DNA of 63,656 bases from an uncultured Eubacteriales bacterium (GCA_902783575.1 CACZRP010000043.1:1-63656), one strand, 5' to 3'. Positions 1 through 9,416 are shown, counted from the first letter of the stretch. The notes: generated by a model from the letters alone, not told the origin. Program-made: numbers and translations.

Positions 1-789
1 AGTGAAGCCCTCACGGCCCTCCGTATGCTCCGGACGCTCAAACACCGGCAGCAGGGACTGGAATTCCATACCCACCAGGGCCGCGGAAACCATCTTTCCC
101 TTGGCAGAGCCGGGATGGATGCTGATGCCGTTGATCTCCACCAGGCCAGAAGCAGCATTGAAGTTTTCATATTCCAGCTCGCCCAGCTCACCGCCGTCCA
201 TGGTGTAGGCGTAATCGGCGCCGAAGCGCTTGACATCGAAGAAATCCACGCCCCGGCCGATCTCCTCGTCGGGGGTAAAGCCCACCTGAATGGGACCATG
301 GGGAATTTCGGGATGGCTGATCAGATACTCTGCCGCGGTCATTATTTCGGCCACACCGGCCTTGTCGTCGCCGCCCAGCAGCGTGGTGCCGTCGGTGACC
401 ACCAGCTTCTTACCGATGTTGCCCTTCAAAGACTCAAAATCAGCGGGGCGCAGCACCAGGCCATTTCCCAGCTCGATATCGGAGCCGTCATAGCAGTCGA
501 TGACCCGGGGATGAACATTCTTGCCGGGGGCGTCGGAAGCGGTGTCCATATGGGCGATGAAGCCCACCACCGGTCCCTGATAATTCTCGATGGTAGAGGG
601 GATGGTGCCGTAAACATAGCCGTTCTCATCGCGGGTTACGTTCTGTACGCCGATGGATGTAAGCTCCCCGGCCAGCATGTCGGCAAAGGGAATCTCCGTT
701 TCGGGAACACTGGGAAAGGTCTCTGATTCGGGATTCGAGGTGGTATCCACCACCACGTATTTTAAGAAACGTTCCAAAACTGAACTCAT
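1..789 (-). CDS. pepT: Peptidase T (tripeptide aminopeptidase), 3' end cut by window
   Basis: Zinc-dependent M20 exopeptidase that removes the N-terminal residue from tripeptides in the cytoplasm. The visible 263 codons are the N-terminal two thirds of a protein that is usually about 410 residues. Visible signatures are [10 protein letters not shown] (metal ligand His80 with Asp82), [13 protein letters not shown] (bridging Asp), [10 protein letters not shown] (general base and ligand Glu) and [14 protein letters not shown], which is typical of PepT. The ATG at 789-787 follows AGGAGGTACAT at a good distance, so the start is secure. The reading frame runs off base 1 without a stop. Confidence 0.93.
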   Translation of the reverse strand, partial: MSSVLERFLKYVVVDTTSNPESETFPSVPETEIPFADMLAGELTSIGVQNVTRDENGYVYGTIPSTIENYQGPVVGFIAHMDTASDAPGKNVHPRVIDCYDGSDIELGNGLVLRPADFESLKGNIGKKLVVTDGTTLLGGDDKAGVAEIMTAAEYLISHPEIPHGPIQVGFTPDEEIGRGVDFFDVKRFGADYAYTMDGGELGELEYENFNAASGLVEINGISIHPGSAKGKMVSAALVGMEFQSLLPVFERPEHTEGREGFT

Positions 790-870
790 ATGTACCTCCT
801 TTTTTGACGGAAGGGGAAGACCCTTCAGCCATAACAAAACGATTATATCACGGCTGCCAGACAGGGTCAA

Positions 871-912
871 ACTCAAATCCCGGCGGAGAAAAAACTCAAA
901 TCCCGGAGGAGA
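871..912 (+). repeat. Two 19-bp direct repeats, 23-bp period
   Basis: ACTCAAATCCCGG(C/A)GGAGA occurs at 871-889 and again at 894-912 with one mismatch. It lies between the divergent pepT and esterase starts, just upstream of the esterase promoter. It could be a regulator site pair about two helical turns apart. No known motif is recognised. Confidence 0.6.
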
Positions 913-936
913 TAAGATTGGCAGGAGAACCGTAAA

Positions 937-972
937 AATTATATTGTATAAAATATAATTTTGGAGTATAAT
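937..972 (+). promoter_or_regulatory. Sigma-A promoter with overlapping AT dyad for esterase gene
   Basis: The -35 TTGTAT (944-949) and -10 TATAAT (967-972) are separated by exactly 17 bp. A perfect dyad with arms AATTATATT (937-945) and AATATAATT (952-960) covers the -35 box, so it may be a repressor site. Transcription would start near 979, leaving a leader of about 75 nt before the ATG at 1054. Confidence 0.6.
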
Positions 973-1053
973 GGTTTCTGCTGAAACTTTCCGAAGTGTG
1001 CGCGGACGATCAATTTTTGCGCAGATTTCGGACGATGCTGAAAGGATATTGTC

Positions 1054-2767
1054 ATGGTAAAACAGATTCTGAAATGGATTCCCTTTCTGCTGCTAATACT
1101 GATTTATCTTTCCGCCCTGGAGCTGAATAAGAACAGTCTCTGGGGATGGATTCTGGCCATTCTTCTTTGTGCCGGGTATATTTTCCTTCAGACAAAGGTG
1201 CTGGGAGAGAAGCCCTTTGGGTGGAAGTTCCTTGGCTTTGCCGGGCTGCTGGCCCTGCTGGCAGGAGTCTTCTTCCTTTCCTGGCCGCCGACGCGGGCCA
1301 TACCGGCCGTTACCTACCGTAATCCTGTCTGCACCGAAATCCTTCAGGTGGAGGGCGGACAGATTCAGGGTGTGCTCAGCGAAGATGGCCAGGTGGCCAT
1401 CTATACCGGCGTTCCCTATGCGGCGCCGCCGGTGGGAGAGCTGAGATGGAAAGAGCCCCAGGATGTGATACCCTGGGAGGGAGTGCTTACCTGTGACCAT
1501 TTCGCCCCCATGGGGATGCAGCCTGTACCTGAACATCTGGCAGCCGGCGGGAGCCACCCGGGAGGATCATCTGCCGGTGCTGGTCTATATCCACGGCGGA
1601 TCCCTGCAGACCGGTCAGCCCTGGTACAGTGACTATCAGGGAGAAACCCTGGCCCGGGAAGGAATGATCGTTGTCAACATGGGATACCGGCTGGGCGTCT
1701 TCGGTTTTCTGGCCAGTGAAGAACTGGCGGCGGAATCCGGAAACGGCACCACCGGCAACTATGGTCTGCTGGATCAGATCAAGGCCCTTGAATGGGTACA
1801 GGAAAACATTGCTGCCTTCGGCGGTGATCCCGATAACGTGACTCTGTCGGGCGAATCCGCGGGCTCGGCCTGTGTCAGTGCCCTGCTTTGCTCGCCTCTG
1901 ACGGAAGGCTTGTTCGAAAGAGCGGTGATGGAATCATCCACGGTTTCGGCCAGGGAGCCTGCCCATTCCTTCCGTCTCTTTGATGCGGCCCTGGAAAGTG
2001 GAAAGGAGCTTCTGGAGCGCTATGGCTGTGCCAGCATCCAGCAGCTGAGGGATATTCCCGCTGAGCAGCTGGTGAAGGAAGCCTCCACCCAGCATCACAT
2101 CACCATTGACGGCTATGTGCTGTCCGAAACGCCCTATGAGGCCTATCAGGATGGCAGCGCCATGAAGGTGCCGCTGATGCACGGCTTTAATGCCCATGAG
2201 GGCGCCGCCTTTATTATTTTCAGCAACGCGAATCTCAAGAATTACGAAGAGAAAATTCAGCGCTCCTTCGGCGATCATGCGGACGAGGTGCTGGCTCTGT
2301 ACCCGGCCTCCACGGATCAGGAAGCGAAGGAGAACTGGGAGCAGATCTACTCGGCCGTGCTCTTTACCTATGGCCATTACTGTCTGACCAGGCAGGGCCT
2401 CCGGGACGGCGTTCCCGTCTATGAGTATTATTTCACCCAGGAGAACGGACGGCTGGGCTCCTGGCACAGCGGCGAGGAGGTCTACCTCTACGGCAACATT
2501 CCCGCGGATTCAAAGCTCTATACCGAAGAGGACCGGCTGCTGTCCCGCAGGTGGGTGCAGTATCTGGTAAACTTTGCCTCCACCGGCGATCCCAACGGAG
2601 CAGCGGACTCGCAGCAGTACGGCAAAACCTCCGCCGGAGATGATCTGCCGGTCTGGGAGCCACAAACAGGGGCTGGGGATATCTACCGGCTGAATGCTTC
2701 GCCGGAAAAAATCGAGGAACCCTATCTCAAATTATATGAGATTCTTGATGCCATTCATGGATATTAA
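1054..2767 (+). pseudogene. Type-B carboxylesterase, disrupted by internal deletion and frameshift
   Basis: Alpha/beta-hydrolase of the carboxylesterase type B (para-nitrobenzyl esterase) family, preceded by about 75 hydrophobic residues with two or three membrane segments. The first frame (from 1054) carries YTGVPYAAPPVGELRW and runs to GVLTCDHFAPMGMQ. The second frame (around 1515 to 2767) resumes at SLYLNIWQPA and keeps the oxyanion HGG, the nucleophile elbow LSGESAGSA, the acidic-residue region GFNAHEGAAF and the His motif WHSGEEVYLYG. The segment normally found between FAPMGMQ and SEDCLYLNIW is missing and the frame changes there, near 1518. This points to an out-of-frame deletion rather than a single-base error. 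Each piece is otherwise well conserved, so the lesion is recent, or the assembly is wrong at this point. Confidence 0.75.
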
Positions 2768-3006
2768 ACGATAGAAGGAGACAAATCATTGCCCACGGCG
2801 GCTGCGTCCTGTTCACCCAGAGAGCCAAGGTGCAGCAGCTGCTGCAGTAAAGGCGGGAGCGTCATCAAGAAGACGACCGGCAGATGGATTCTGCCGGTTT
2901 TTTAATGCAGTAGAATTCTATCAGGGATTTTATCTTTCGCATTGCTCTTTCCCCAGAATCTGTGGTACAATACAGGAACTATACATTTTTGAAGGACAGA
3001 CGATTG
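2768..3006. other. Intergenic region with short orphan reading frame and terminator
   Basis: After the esterase stop, a GGAG ribosome-site-like motif precedes a 20-codon open stretch (2788-2850) that begins ATT-GCC-CAC and has no recognisable match. It could be the last scrap of a deleted gene. A terminator follows at 2876-2903. No other gene is visible. Confidence 0.4.
2876..2903 (+). terminator. Rho-independent terminator
   Basis: Perfect stem ACCGGCAGA / TCTGCCGGT with a five-base loop (TGGAT), followed by a run of six T. It ends the esterase transcript. Confidence 0.85.
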
Positions 3007-3819
3007 ATGGAACGGAAAATATTTCTAAGCGACCTGGACGGAACTCTGCTGGATGAAAACAAACTGATTTCCCCTGCCACCAGAAAAGCTCTGGAAAAGT
3101 GGACTTCCCAGGGAAATATCTTTGCCATCGGCACCGGCCGCGCCCTCACCAACGTGCTGGCCATGCGCCAGGCCCTGGGTCTTGCCGGGATCTGCCGCTA
3201 TGTGGTGGCCTACAATGGAGCCCAAATCTATGATGCGGAAAAGGGCGAAATGATTTTTGAAGCCAGCATCAGGCCACAGGTCGTGGAAAAGATTCTGGAC
3301 CTGGCGGAAAGCCTGGACGTCCACTGCCATACCTATCTGGGGCCCTATATTGTGACCCGGCGGGAAACAGAGGCGCTGAACGCTTACCGTTTTCATATTC
3401 ATATGCCCCTGATCGTCACCGACAGTGTCAGCCGGGAGCTGACCATGGATCCCTGTCTGCTGCTGGCCATTGAAATGGAAGAGCATTCCAAGCTGGAAAA
3501 GCTGCAGCAGGCCCTGGCTGACCGTTTTTCAGATCAGGTGATGGGACTTTTCTCCTCACCCCAGTATCTGGATATTCTTCCTGCGGGCACCAACAAGGGA
3601 AATGCGCTGAGAATTCTGGCCGAAGCCCTGGACGTTCCCATGGAGAACACCCTGGCCGCCGGGGACGAGGAAAACGACATCAGTATGATTGAAGAAGCCG
3701 GCGTAGGCATTGCCATGATCAATGGCACGGACCGGATTAAGGAACTGGCGGACATCGTCACCGAGGAAGACAACACCAGAGATGGTCTGGCGGAAGTGCT
3801 GAACCGCCTGATGGAATAA
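3007..3819 (+). CDS. Cof-type HAD-IIB family phosphatase
   Basis: Cytoplasmic haloacid-dehalogenase-type phosphatase, 270 residues, the usual length for the Cof/YidA subfamily that dephosphorylates sugar phosphates and related small molecules. Motif I is FLSDLDGTLLDENK near the N-terminus, the conserved Lys sits in NKGNALRIL, and motif IV is AAGDEENDISMIEEAGVGIAM. A frame-extended start at 2962 is possible, but the family begins with MxRKxxxxDLDGTLL, so the ATG at 3007 is chosen. The ribosome binding site there is weak. The substrate cannot be read from sequence. The gene lies 50 bp ahead of the deaminase-SLOG gene and may be cotranscribed with it. Confidence 0.88.
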   Translation: MERKIFLSDLDGTLLDENKLISPATRKALEKWTSQGNIFAIGTGRALTNVLAMRQALGLAGICRYVVAYNGAQIYDAEKGEMIFEASIRPQVVEKILDLAESLDVHCHTYLGPYIVTRRETEALNAYRFHIHMPLIVTDSVSRELTMDPCLLLAIEMEEHSKLEKLQQALADRFSDQVMGLFSSPQYLDILPAGTNKGNALRILAEALDVPMENTLAAGDEENDISMIEEAGVGIAMINGTDRIKELADIVTEEDNTRDGLAEVLNRLME

Positions 3820-3869
3820 CCTGCCCGTCAACAGACATCGGACCGTCACTTTAACTGCTTGGAGGCATC

Positions 3870-6317
3870 ATGTTTTTCGGACGCTTTTATCTGGACAAAG
3901 AAAAAGATATGATCGTGGACCTTTACCGGGAGGGGGAGAGGCTTTCCTATGTGCTGCGGACGCCCAACCATCATACCGGCAATCTGATCTCCAACCTGGC
4001 AAAGCTCTGCGCATTGCCCCTGTCGGAGGATGAATCCGGGCTGAAGGTCATCCGCGGCGAGGTGCCCTGTTATATCACGGCCGACGGATCCTACCTTTAT
4101 ATATTCCGTTTGGGAGGCACCAAGGTGGCGAATATCTTCCCCGACGGCCGGGTGGAGATGAAAGCATCCATTCCCGCCATCTCCAAGACCCTCATGAGCC
4201 AGACCAAAAACTACAGCCTGCCCATCGAAAAAACCATCATCAAGACGTACATCCTGCGGGAACAGAAATTCCGCACGGATCTGCATACCCATATGAATGC
4301 CAATCTGCCGGCCGATGTGCTGATGGCCCTGGGGATCTGGCATCAGATTCTTTACCCTCTGTACTATATCAAAAAGCTGGGTCTTCGGATTACGTCCGGG
4401 CAGCAGGCGCTGCTGGAGCGGGAAAGAAAAATCCAGGAAGAGAAGTTTAAGAATTCAGATCTTAGCGGCAAGTATCTGCCCCGGAAGATTGATGACAATA
4501 CCTTTATCAATTTCGCGGACCTGATCCTGTCCAGTCCTGAAAATGCAGAATACAACATTCCCAGAATCCGGGCCTCCCTGGCGGTGATGAAGGATGGCCA
4601 GGCAGTCTTCACCAATCTGGAAAAAGTCTATCTCTACCGATATGTTTTCACCAAGGGCCGGCCGTCGGAAAAACGTCAGTCCCTGAGAACCGCTTCCCGG
4701 ATTCCCGATGAGGACATCCGCCGGAGTGTGGAGAGAATCGAACAGGACCATCAGAGCGGACCCTACCAGAGAAATACCCTGTTCCAGGATCTGCTGCTCT
4801 GGATTGCCAGAAACTATCAGACCCAGGGAATTGAATATGTGGAAATAACGGATACAACCCTGGTCAAGAAGGATCAGGCCCCCGGCATGCTCCAGCAGGT
4901 TCATGAAGTGATGCCCGCCGTCACCAGGGAAACCGGCGTGATTCTCCGTTTCCTGGCCGGTATCCGCCGCATTCCCCTGACCATTGTCAAGGACCAGATC
5001 GCGCCGGATACGGAGCTGAAGGAAAACCTTCAGGTGCTGCGGGCGGTGGCAGAGGATCCCTATGTGGCCGGTTCCGATATCATCGGCGAAGAGATCAACG
5101 ATATCCGCCAGATAAGGCCGGTGATCCGGGAAATCGTTTCCATAGCGAAAAATGATCCCTCCTTTGTGGTCCGGATCCACGCCGGAGAAAATGACAGCCT
5201 CCGGGACAATGTGGCCAACTCCATCGCCTGTGTGGCCTCCAGCCTGGAGAAGGGGCAGCAGATGCCCTACATGCGGGTGGGACACGGACTGTATACCTCC
5301 AATCTTTCTTCTCCCCAGGGCCGCCAGCTGCTGCAGGAGATCCGCAGCCGGAGAGTGGTGCTGGAGTTCCAGATTACCTCCAATGTGCGGCTCAACAACC
5401 TTTCTGAAGTATCCAGGCATCCCCTGAAGCGGTATCTTCAGGCGGGATGCGACTGCGTCCAGGGTACCGACGGCGCTGCCCTTTACGGCACCACGCCCAT
5501 CGATGAACAGTTGTCCCTGGAAAAGCTGCTGGAGCTGTCCGCCGAGGATATGGCGCAGATGCGTCATACGGAAGAGGTGATCATTTCCGCCTCCGTCAAG
5601 GCCTTCCGCCGGAAAATGAAGGCGCTGGAAAAACGGATTCCTGAAGGAGAAGGCATCCGCAGCTTCTTTACCGAGCGGATCCATCAGACGGAGAAAACCT
5701 CGGCGATGCTGATTATCACCAAGGATCAGAAGGACGCGGTCGAAGTGTTCCGGGATCAGATCGAAGAGATGCCGGAGAACAAGACGCCGCTGATTCTGGT
5801 GGGCGGCAGCTTCAACAATGACCAGCATCGCACTAAGGTGAAAAGTGATGGCAAGGAGCTGATTGACCGGCTGCTGGAGCAGGCGGATCCCAACAAGGTC
5901 TGCTTTGTGGTGGGACACCGGCTGGTGGGCTATGAACGCTATCTGGTGGAGAAGAACCAGGGGAAATTCGAGATCTTTGCCTTTGTTCCCGCCCGGGTGG
6001 ACAAGGAAGAGCAGCGGAAAATCAAAAACGCCCCGGTGAAGGTCAGGGTGGCCATCGAACCCTCCTCCATGGGCCTTTATAAAAGTATTGCCTATGAAGT
6101 TTTCAAGAGAAGACCTTCCATCCTGCTGGCCCTGGACGGCAACGCAGCCGGTGCCAACCTGATTCAGGAGGCGAAAAACGCCAAGAAAAAATGCCGGACC
6201 TTTGTGGATCCGGCGTCGAAGTCGCTGCGGGTGAAGGCAGACACTCTGGAAGGCTACATTACCTGGCTGAACAGGGAACCCGGGATGGCCGGGACGATCC
6301 TGAGCTATGTTATCTGA
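3870..6317 (+). CDS. Adenosine/AMP-deaminase-like protein with C-terminal SLOG-like Rossmann domain
   Basis: An 815-residue multidomain protein. Residues about 130-560 resemble the metal-dependent adenosine/AMP deaminase TIM barrel: DLHTHMNANL (ligands His139, His141), RIHAGEN (His437, Glu440), EFQITSNVRLN (499-509) and QGTDGAALYGT (Asp534). The second Asp of the usual TDDP pair is Gly535. Residues about 610-815 look like a Rossmann nucleotide-binding unit of the SLOG/LOG class (LILVGGSFNND, FVVGHRLVGYERYL, LLALDGNAAGAN). The first 130 residues are not recognised. From established knowledge, SLOG domains sense or process nucleotide-derived ligands and occur fused to deaminase-like and other effector domains in predicted conflict systems. 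The real substrate is unknown. Start: GGAGG lies four bases before the ATG. The stop overlaps the convergent araC-type gene by 8 bp. Confidence 0.6.
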   Translation: MFFGRFYLDKEKDMIVDLYREGERLSYVLRTPNHHTGNLISNLAKLCALPLSEDESGLKVIRGEVPCYITADGSYLYIFRLGGTKVANIFPDGRVEMKASIPAISKTLMSQTKNYSLPIEKTIIKTYILREQKFRTDLHTHMNANLPADVLMALGIWHQILYPLYYIKKLGLRITSGQQALLERERKIQEEKFKNSDLSGKYLPRKIDDNTFINFADLILSSPENAEYNIPRIRASLAVMKDGQAVFTNLEKVYLYRYVFTKGRPSEKRQSLRTASRIPDEDIRRSVERIEQDHQSGPYQRNTLFQDLLLWIARNYQTQGIEYVEITDTTLVKKDQAPGMLQQVHEVMPAVTRETGVILRFLAGIRRIPLTIVKDQIAPDTELKENLQVLRAVAEDPYVAGSDIIGEEINDIRQIRPVIREIVSIAKNDPSFVVRIHAGENDSLRDNVANSIACVASSLEKGQQMPYMRVGHGLYTSNLSSPQGRQLLQEIRSRRVVLEFQITSNVRLNNLSEVSRHPLKRYLQAGCDCVQGTDGAALYGTTPIDEQLSLEKLLELSAEDMAQMRHTEEVIISASVKAFRRKMKALEKRIPEGEGIRSFFTERIHQTEKTSAMLIITKDQKDAVEVFRDQIEEMPENKTPLILVGGSFNNDQHRTKVKSDGKELIDRLLEQADPNKVCFVVGHRLVGYERYLVEKNQGKFEIFAFVPARVDKEEQRKIKNAPVKVRVAIEPSSMGLYKSIAYEVFKRRPSILLALDGNAAGANLIQEAKNAKKKCRTFVDPASKSLRVKADTLEGYITWLNREPGMAGTILSYVI

Positions 6318-7122
6318 TGTAATCTGTCTTTGTTTCTCTGTGAATTTCTGTCGGAGAATGATGAAAGATGCTGCGGTAATCGCGGTAAAAAGATGAATAA
6401 TGATTAAATCCAAGCCTGCTGGCTACTTCTGTGGGCGACTGACCCGACTGGATCAGTGTCCTGGCCAGCAGGCATTTCTGTGTCCGTACGTAGGTCATCA
6501 GGCGGGTGTTGAGCTGCTCGCCGAAAATGCGGTAGATGGTGGACCGGGACATATGAAGGGCATGGGCCAGATCCTCCACGCTGTGGATCTCCGTCAGATG
6601 GGCATCGATATAGTCCACGATTGTTTTGCATTCGGTGTTGACAAAATCCGCCTCCCGGGTCAGATTCTGGGAGCTGACCAGATAGGAAAGAATCAGGTTC
6701 ATGGAGCCGATGCAGGCATTGAGGCGGAGATTTTCCTGCACCTGGTCCAGATGGGCATCCATCCTGGAAAACTCGGCGGCAATGGGGGTATTTGAAATAT
6801 CGTATACCGACTGGGTCTGTTCCATCAGCCTGGTGAGGTCTCCCAGCAGCGACAGGGGACTGAAGCGGATGACATAGCGCTCATAGGGCATGGGAGAGTT
6901 GAAGATGATCTGATGATATTCGCCGGGCTTCGTGACCAGCAGAGAGCCGGGCTGAACTTTGTACCGGTTATTCTGGATCACAAAGGTGGCGTCCCCCTGA
7001 ACAAAGTAGAGCAGTTCGTACAGGGTATGGTAATGCTCCTGAAACCGCGGCTGACTGAGATCGGGAACGGGAGAATAGCTGTGCTTGAAGGTGTAGGACA
7101 GGTAACGAATATCAAATTCCAT
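6310..7122 (-). CDS. AraC-family regulator, cupin plus HTH
   Basis: Transcription factor of 270 residues. The N-terminal half is a cupin-type sensing domain (HYHTLYELLYFVQGDATF, GSLLVTKPGEYHQI). The C-terminal half has two helix-turn-helices of the AraC/XylS type (SVEDLAHALHMSRSTIYRIFGEQ and SPTEVASRLGFNHYSSFYRDYR). It diverges from the glucuronide transport and hydrolysis operon and is most likely its sugar-responsive activator. Two in-frame ATG codons are possible. AGAGG is only 2 bases from the one at 7128 but 8 bases from the one at 7122, so 7122 is preferred. Confidence 0.88.
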   Translation of the reverse strand: MEFDIRYLSYTFKHSYSPVPDLSQPRFQEHYHTLYELLYFVQGDATFVIQNNRYKVQPGSLLVTKPGEYHQIIFNSPMPYERYVIRFSPLSLLGDLTRLMEQTQSVYDISNTPIAAEFSRMDAHLDQVQENLRLNACIGSMNLILSYLVSSQNLTREADFVNTECKTIVDYIDAHLTEIHSVEDLAHALHMSRSTIYRIFGEQLNTRLMTYVRTQKCLLARTLIQSGQSPTEVASRLGFNHYSSFYRDYRSIFHHSPTEIHRETKTDYIR

Positions 7123-7191
7123 GGGCATATCCTCTAAAAGCTCTGCTGAGAAAAAACTCTATTTGTTGATTTTATCAGAAAATGAGACGAA

Positions 7192-7248
7192 TTGCAATGA
7201 ATAAGTGTAGTATTTGCAATTTACAAGGCTTTTTGATTTTGCTATGAT
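7192..7248 (+). promoter_or_regulatory. Glucuronide operon promoter with AraC-type half-site pair
   Basis: The -35 TTTACA (7220-7225), a 17-bp spacer and the -10 TATGAT (7243-7248) form a promoter 40 bp before the symporter gene. Directly upstream, TTGCAAT occurs twice as direct repeats (7192-7198 and 7214-7220), 22 bp apart, with the second touching the -35 box. This is the arrangement typical of AraC-family class II activation. The link to the adjacent AraC-type protein is inferred. Confidence 0.6.
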
Positions 7249-7287
7249 TGTGTTACTACTAAAATTTTCTCAGAAGGGAGAAAACAA

Positions 7288-8919
7288 ATGTCCAAATTAC
7301 CTTTGGAAGACCCGAAGACCGGTATGCACCGCGCGAGGTTATGGGAAATTGGCTTTTATGCCCTGAACAATACCTCCACGAACGCGTATCTGATTCTGGT
7401 CAGCTCTATTTCCTACTTCCTGGTAGGTATCGTTGGCGTCGGCGCCGTCTTGGCCGGCTCCATTGTTACCATCATGAGAATCTGGGATGGTGTCACGGAT
7501 CCGTTCATCGGAATGGTGGTTGATAATACCAATACCAAGTTTGGTAAGAATCGTCCTTTCATTCTGATCGGTAACGCGATCCTGTTCCTCATGACATTTG
7601 TCATGTTCCGCGTCATCCCGCTGATTCCCAACGGCGGAAGATTTATTGCTTTCATCATCATCTATGCGGTTTACATCATTGGCTACACTTTCCAGTGTGT
7701 TGTTACCAAATCCGCACAGACCTGTCTGACCAACGATCCCAAGCAGCGTCCCATCTTCACCATGTTCGACGCTACCTACAACGTTGTTCTGATGAGCATT
7801 TTCTGGCCGGTATACCTGACCGGTACTCTGCTGCCCAAGTACACTCTGACCTCCGCCAATGCCGCTGATCAGATTGCCAAGCTTGTGGCTCAGAACTCTA
7901 CCCTGGAAAAGGTTATCACCACCGCAGAAGATGGTGTTCAGACTCTTTCCGGTTTCTACAATCCCGCCATGTGGCAGCACGCTCAGCTGGTGATCGGTCT
8001 GATCTCCGCTATCTTCGCCTGCTGCGCCATCGCCGCTCTGTGGCGTAAGGACCGTCCCAAGTACTATGGTCTTGGTAAGGTCGAAAGAATCAAATTCAAA
8101 GACTACGCCGATGTTCTGGCTCACAACCGTGGTATCCAGATGCTGGTGCTGGCCGCTTCTTCTGATAAACTGGCCATGAGCGCCACCGGCAACTCTTCCG
8201 TGGTTATGGCTCTGTACGGCATCATCTTCGGAAGCTTCGCGCTGAATGCTTCTGTTTCCGCCATCACCGGTGTGCCGGTTGCCATCTTCGGTATTCTCGG
8301 TATCGGTTATGTCGCCCGTAAGATGGGTCAGAAGCAGTGTCTGCTGGTAGGTACCTGGGGCTCCATGATTACCGCCGGCCTGCTGACTCTGCTGATCTGC
8401 TTCGGCCATAACACCGGCATGAAGCTGCCTTCCTTCCAGCTGACCAACCTGGCCTCCTGGGGCAACCTGTTCAATGGCGCCAGCTGGAGCTTGATCGGTG
8501 TGCTCTTCATCGTCCTGTTTATTGCCATGAAGGGCTTCTCTCAGCTTTCCGGCAACATCGTTATCCCCATGACTGCCGACTGCGCCGACTATGAGGTTTA
8601 CCGTACCGGCCGTTATGTCCCCGGTCTGATGGGTACCCTGTTCAGCTTTGTTGACAAGCTGATCTCCTCTCTGGCATCCACCTTTGTTGCTCTGGTATAT
8701 GCTGCCATCGGCTTCAAGGATCATCTGCCCACCGAGGAAACGCCTTATTCTACGCCTATTCTGATCGCCACTCTGATCTGCTTCATCGGTATGCCCATGA
8801 TCGGCTGGATTCTGAACGTCATCGCCATGAAGTTCTATCCGCTGAACAAAGAGAAGATGGAAGAGATTCAGGATGAGATTGCCAGAATCAAGGCCGAGAG
8901 CCAGGCTCAGAAGGCATAA
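7288..8919 (+). CDS. GPH-family (MelB-like) sugar:cation symporter, probable glucuronide transporter
   Basis: Integral membrane protein of 543 residues with about twelve hydrophobic segments. The glycoside-pentoside-hexuronide signature is seen in MRIWDGVTDPFIGMVVDNTNTKFGKNRPF, which holds the MelB-like cation-site Asp residues. A second conserved Asp cluster occurs at MTADCADYEVYRTGRY. It is longer than the usual 450-470 residues because of a loop of about 50 residues around 180-230 (YTLTSANAADQIAKLV and following). Its place at the head of the beta-glucuronidase operon argues that it imports glucuronides. Start ATG follows AGAAGGGAG. Confidence 0.9.
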   Translation: MSKLPLEDPKTGMHRARLWEIGFYALNNTSTNAYLILVSSISYFLVGIVGVGAVLAGSIVTIMRIWDGVTDPFIGMVVDNTNTKFGKNRPFILIGNAILFLMTFVMFRVIPLIPNGGRFIAFIIIYAVYIIGYTFQCVVTKSAQTCLTNDPKQRPIFTMFDATYNVVLMSIFWPVYLTGTLLPKYTLTSANAADQIAKLVAQNSTLEKVITTAEDGVQTLSGFYNPAMWQHAQLVIGLISAIFACCAIAALWRKDRPKYYGLGKVERIKFKDYADVLAHNRGIQMLVLAASSDKLAMSATGNSSVVMALYGIIFGSFALNASVSAITGVPVAIFGILGIGYVARKMGQKQCLLVGTWGSMITAGLLTLLICFGHNTGMKLPSFQLTNLASWGNLFNGASWSLIGVLFIVLFIAMKGFSQLSGNIVIPMTADCADYEVYRTGRYVPGLMGTLFSFVDKLISSLASTFVALVYAAIGFKDHLPTEETPYSTPILIATLICFIGMPMIGWILNVIAMKFYPLNKEKMEEIQDEIARIKAESQAQKA

Positions 8920-8972
8920 GTTCTTCCCGGATTCGGAAGAATAATAACTGCATAAACAATAACAGTTAAACA

Positions 8973-8999
8973 TGACGGGGTCCGTTTCGGGCCCCGTCA
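8973..8999 (+). promoter_or_regulatory. Intercistronic hairpin between symporter and TM2 gene
   Basis: TGACGGGG (8973-8980) pairs with CCCCGTCA (8992-8999). It is followed by ATTTAAAAAA, not a T run, so it is more likely an mRNA-stabilising or partial attenuation hairpin than a full terminator. Confidence 0.5.
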
Positions 9000-9020
9000 A
9001 TTTAAAAAAGGAGTATATGG

Positions 9021-9416
9021 ATGGCCGATAAGAAAAACACAGCCCCTGTGATGGAAGATCCTCATGGAGATGCTCTCGAAGCGAAGAAACTGATGGAGCT
9101 TGATTATGAAAAGCAGGCTGCCGAGAGAGCTGCAGGCAAAGAAGAGCAGACCTATGGCGTCTGGGGTCCCCTGTGGCGTTTTTTGAAATGGAAGGAGTCT
9201 TTGAAAGGACAACACCGTTTCAAGAAAAAAGTTTATCTCTGGCTGATGCTCTTCCTGGGTTGGGCTGGCGGCCATCGGTATTATCAGGGGAGAAAGGGCC
9301 TGGGATTGCTTTATACCCTGTTCTGCTGGACAGGGATCCCCCTGGTGCTTTGTGTCACTGATTTTATGGAAGTTGTTCCCATCAAAGCTGACGAGGAAGG
9401 GTATGTTGTTCTGTAA
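9021..9416 (+). CDS. TM2-domain membrane protein
   Basis: Small protein of 131 residues. The first 75 residues are charged and likely cytoplasmic. Residues about 77-120 hold two hydrophobic segments in the TM2 pattern: YLWLMLFLGWAGGHRYYQGR, then KGLGLLYTLFCWTGIP and a terminal VTDF. The GG-HRYYQG-K-G signature is typical of the family. The TM2 function is not known. The position between the symporter and the beta-glucuronidase gene suggests an accessory role in the operon. Start ATG follows AAAAAAGGAG at about 8 bases. Confidence 0.82.
   Translation: MADKKNTAPVMEDPHGDALEAKKLMELDYEKQAAERAAGKEEQTYGVWGPLWRFLKWKESLKGQHRFKKKVYLWLMLFLGWAGGHRYYQGRKGLGLLYTLFCWTGIPLVLCVTDFMEVVPIKADEEGYVVL

Noticed and set aside
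2962-3006. Upstream start of the Cof-type phosphatase at 2962
   Set aside because: The added residues are not part of the HAD fold and no ribosome site precedes them; the family starts just before the DLDGTLL motif.
4455-6413. 652-codon open frame antisense to the deaminase-SLOG gene
   Set aside because: It mirrors codon-position bias of the plus-strand gene, has no ribosome site and no recognisable domain. Similar antisense frames over the symporter (7339-9000), beta-glucuronidase (9480-11255) and GH3 (11330-12955) genes have the same origin.
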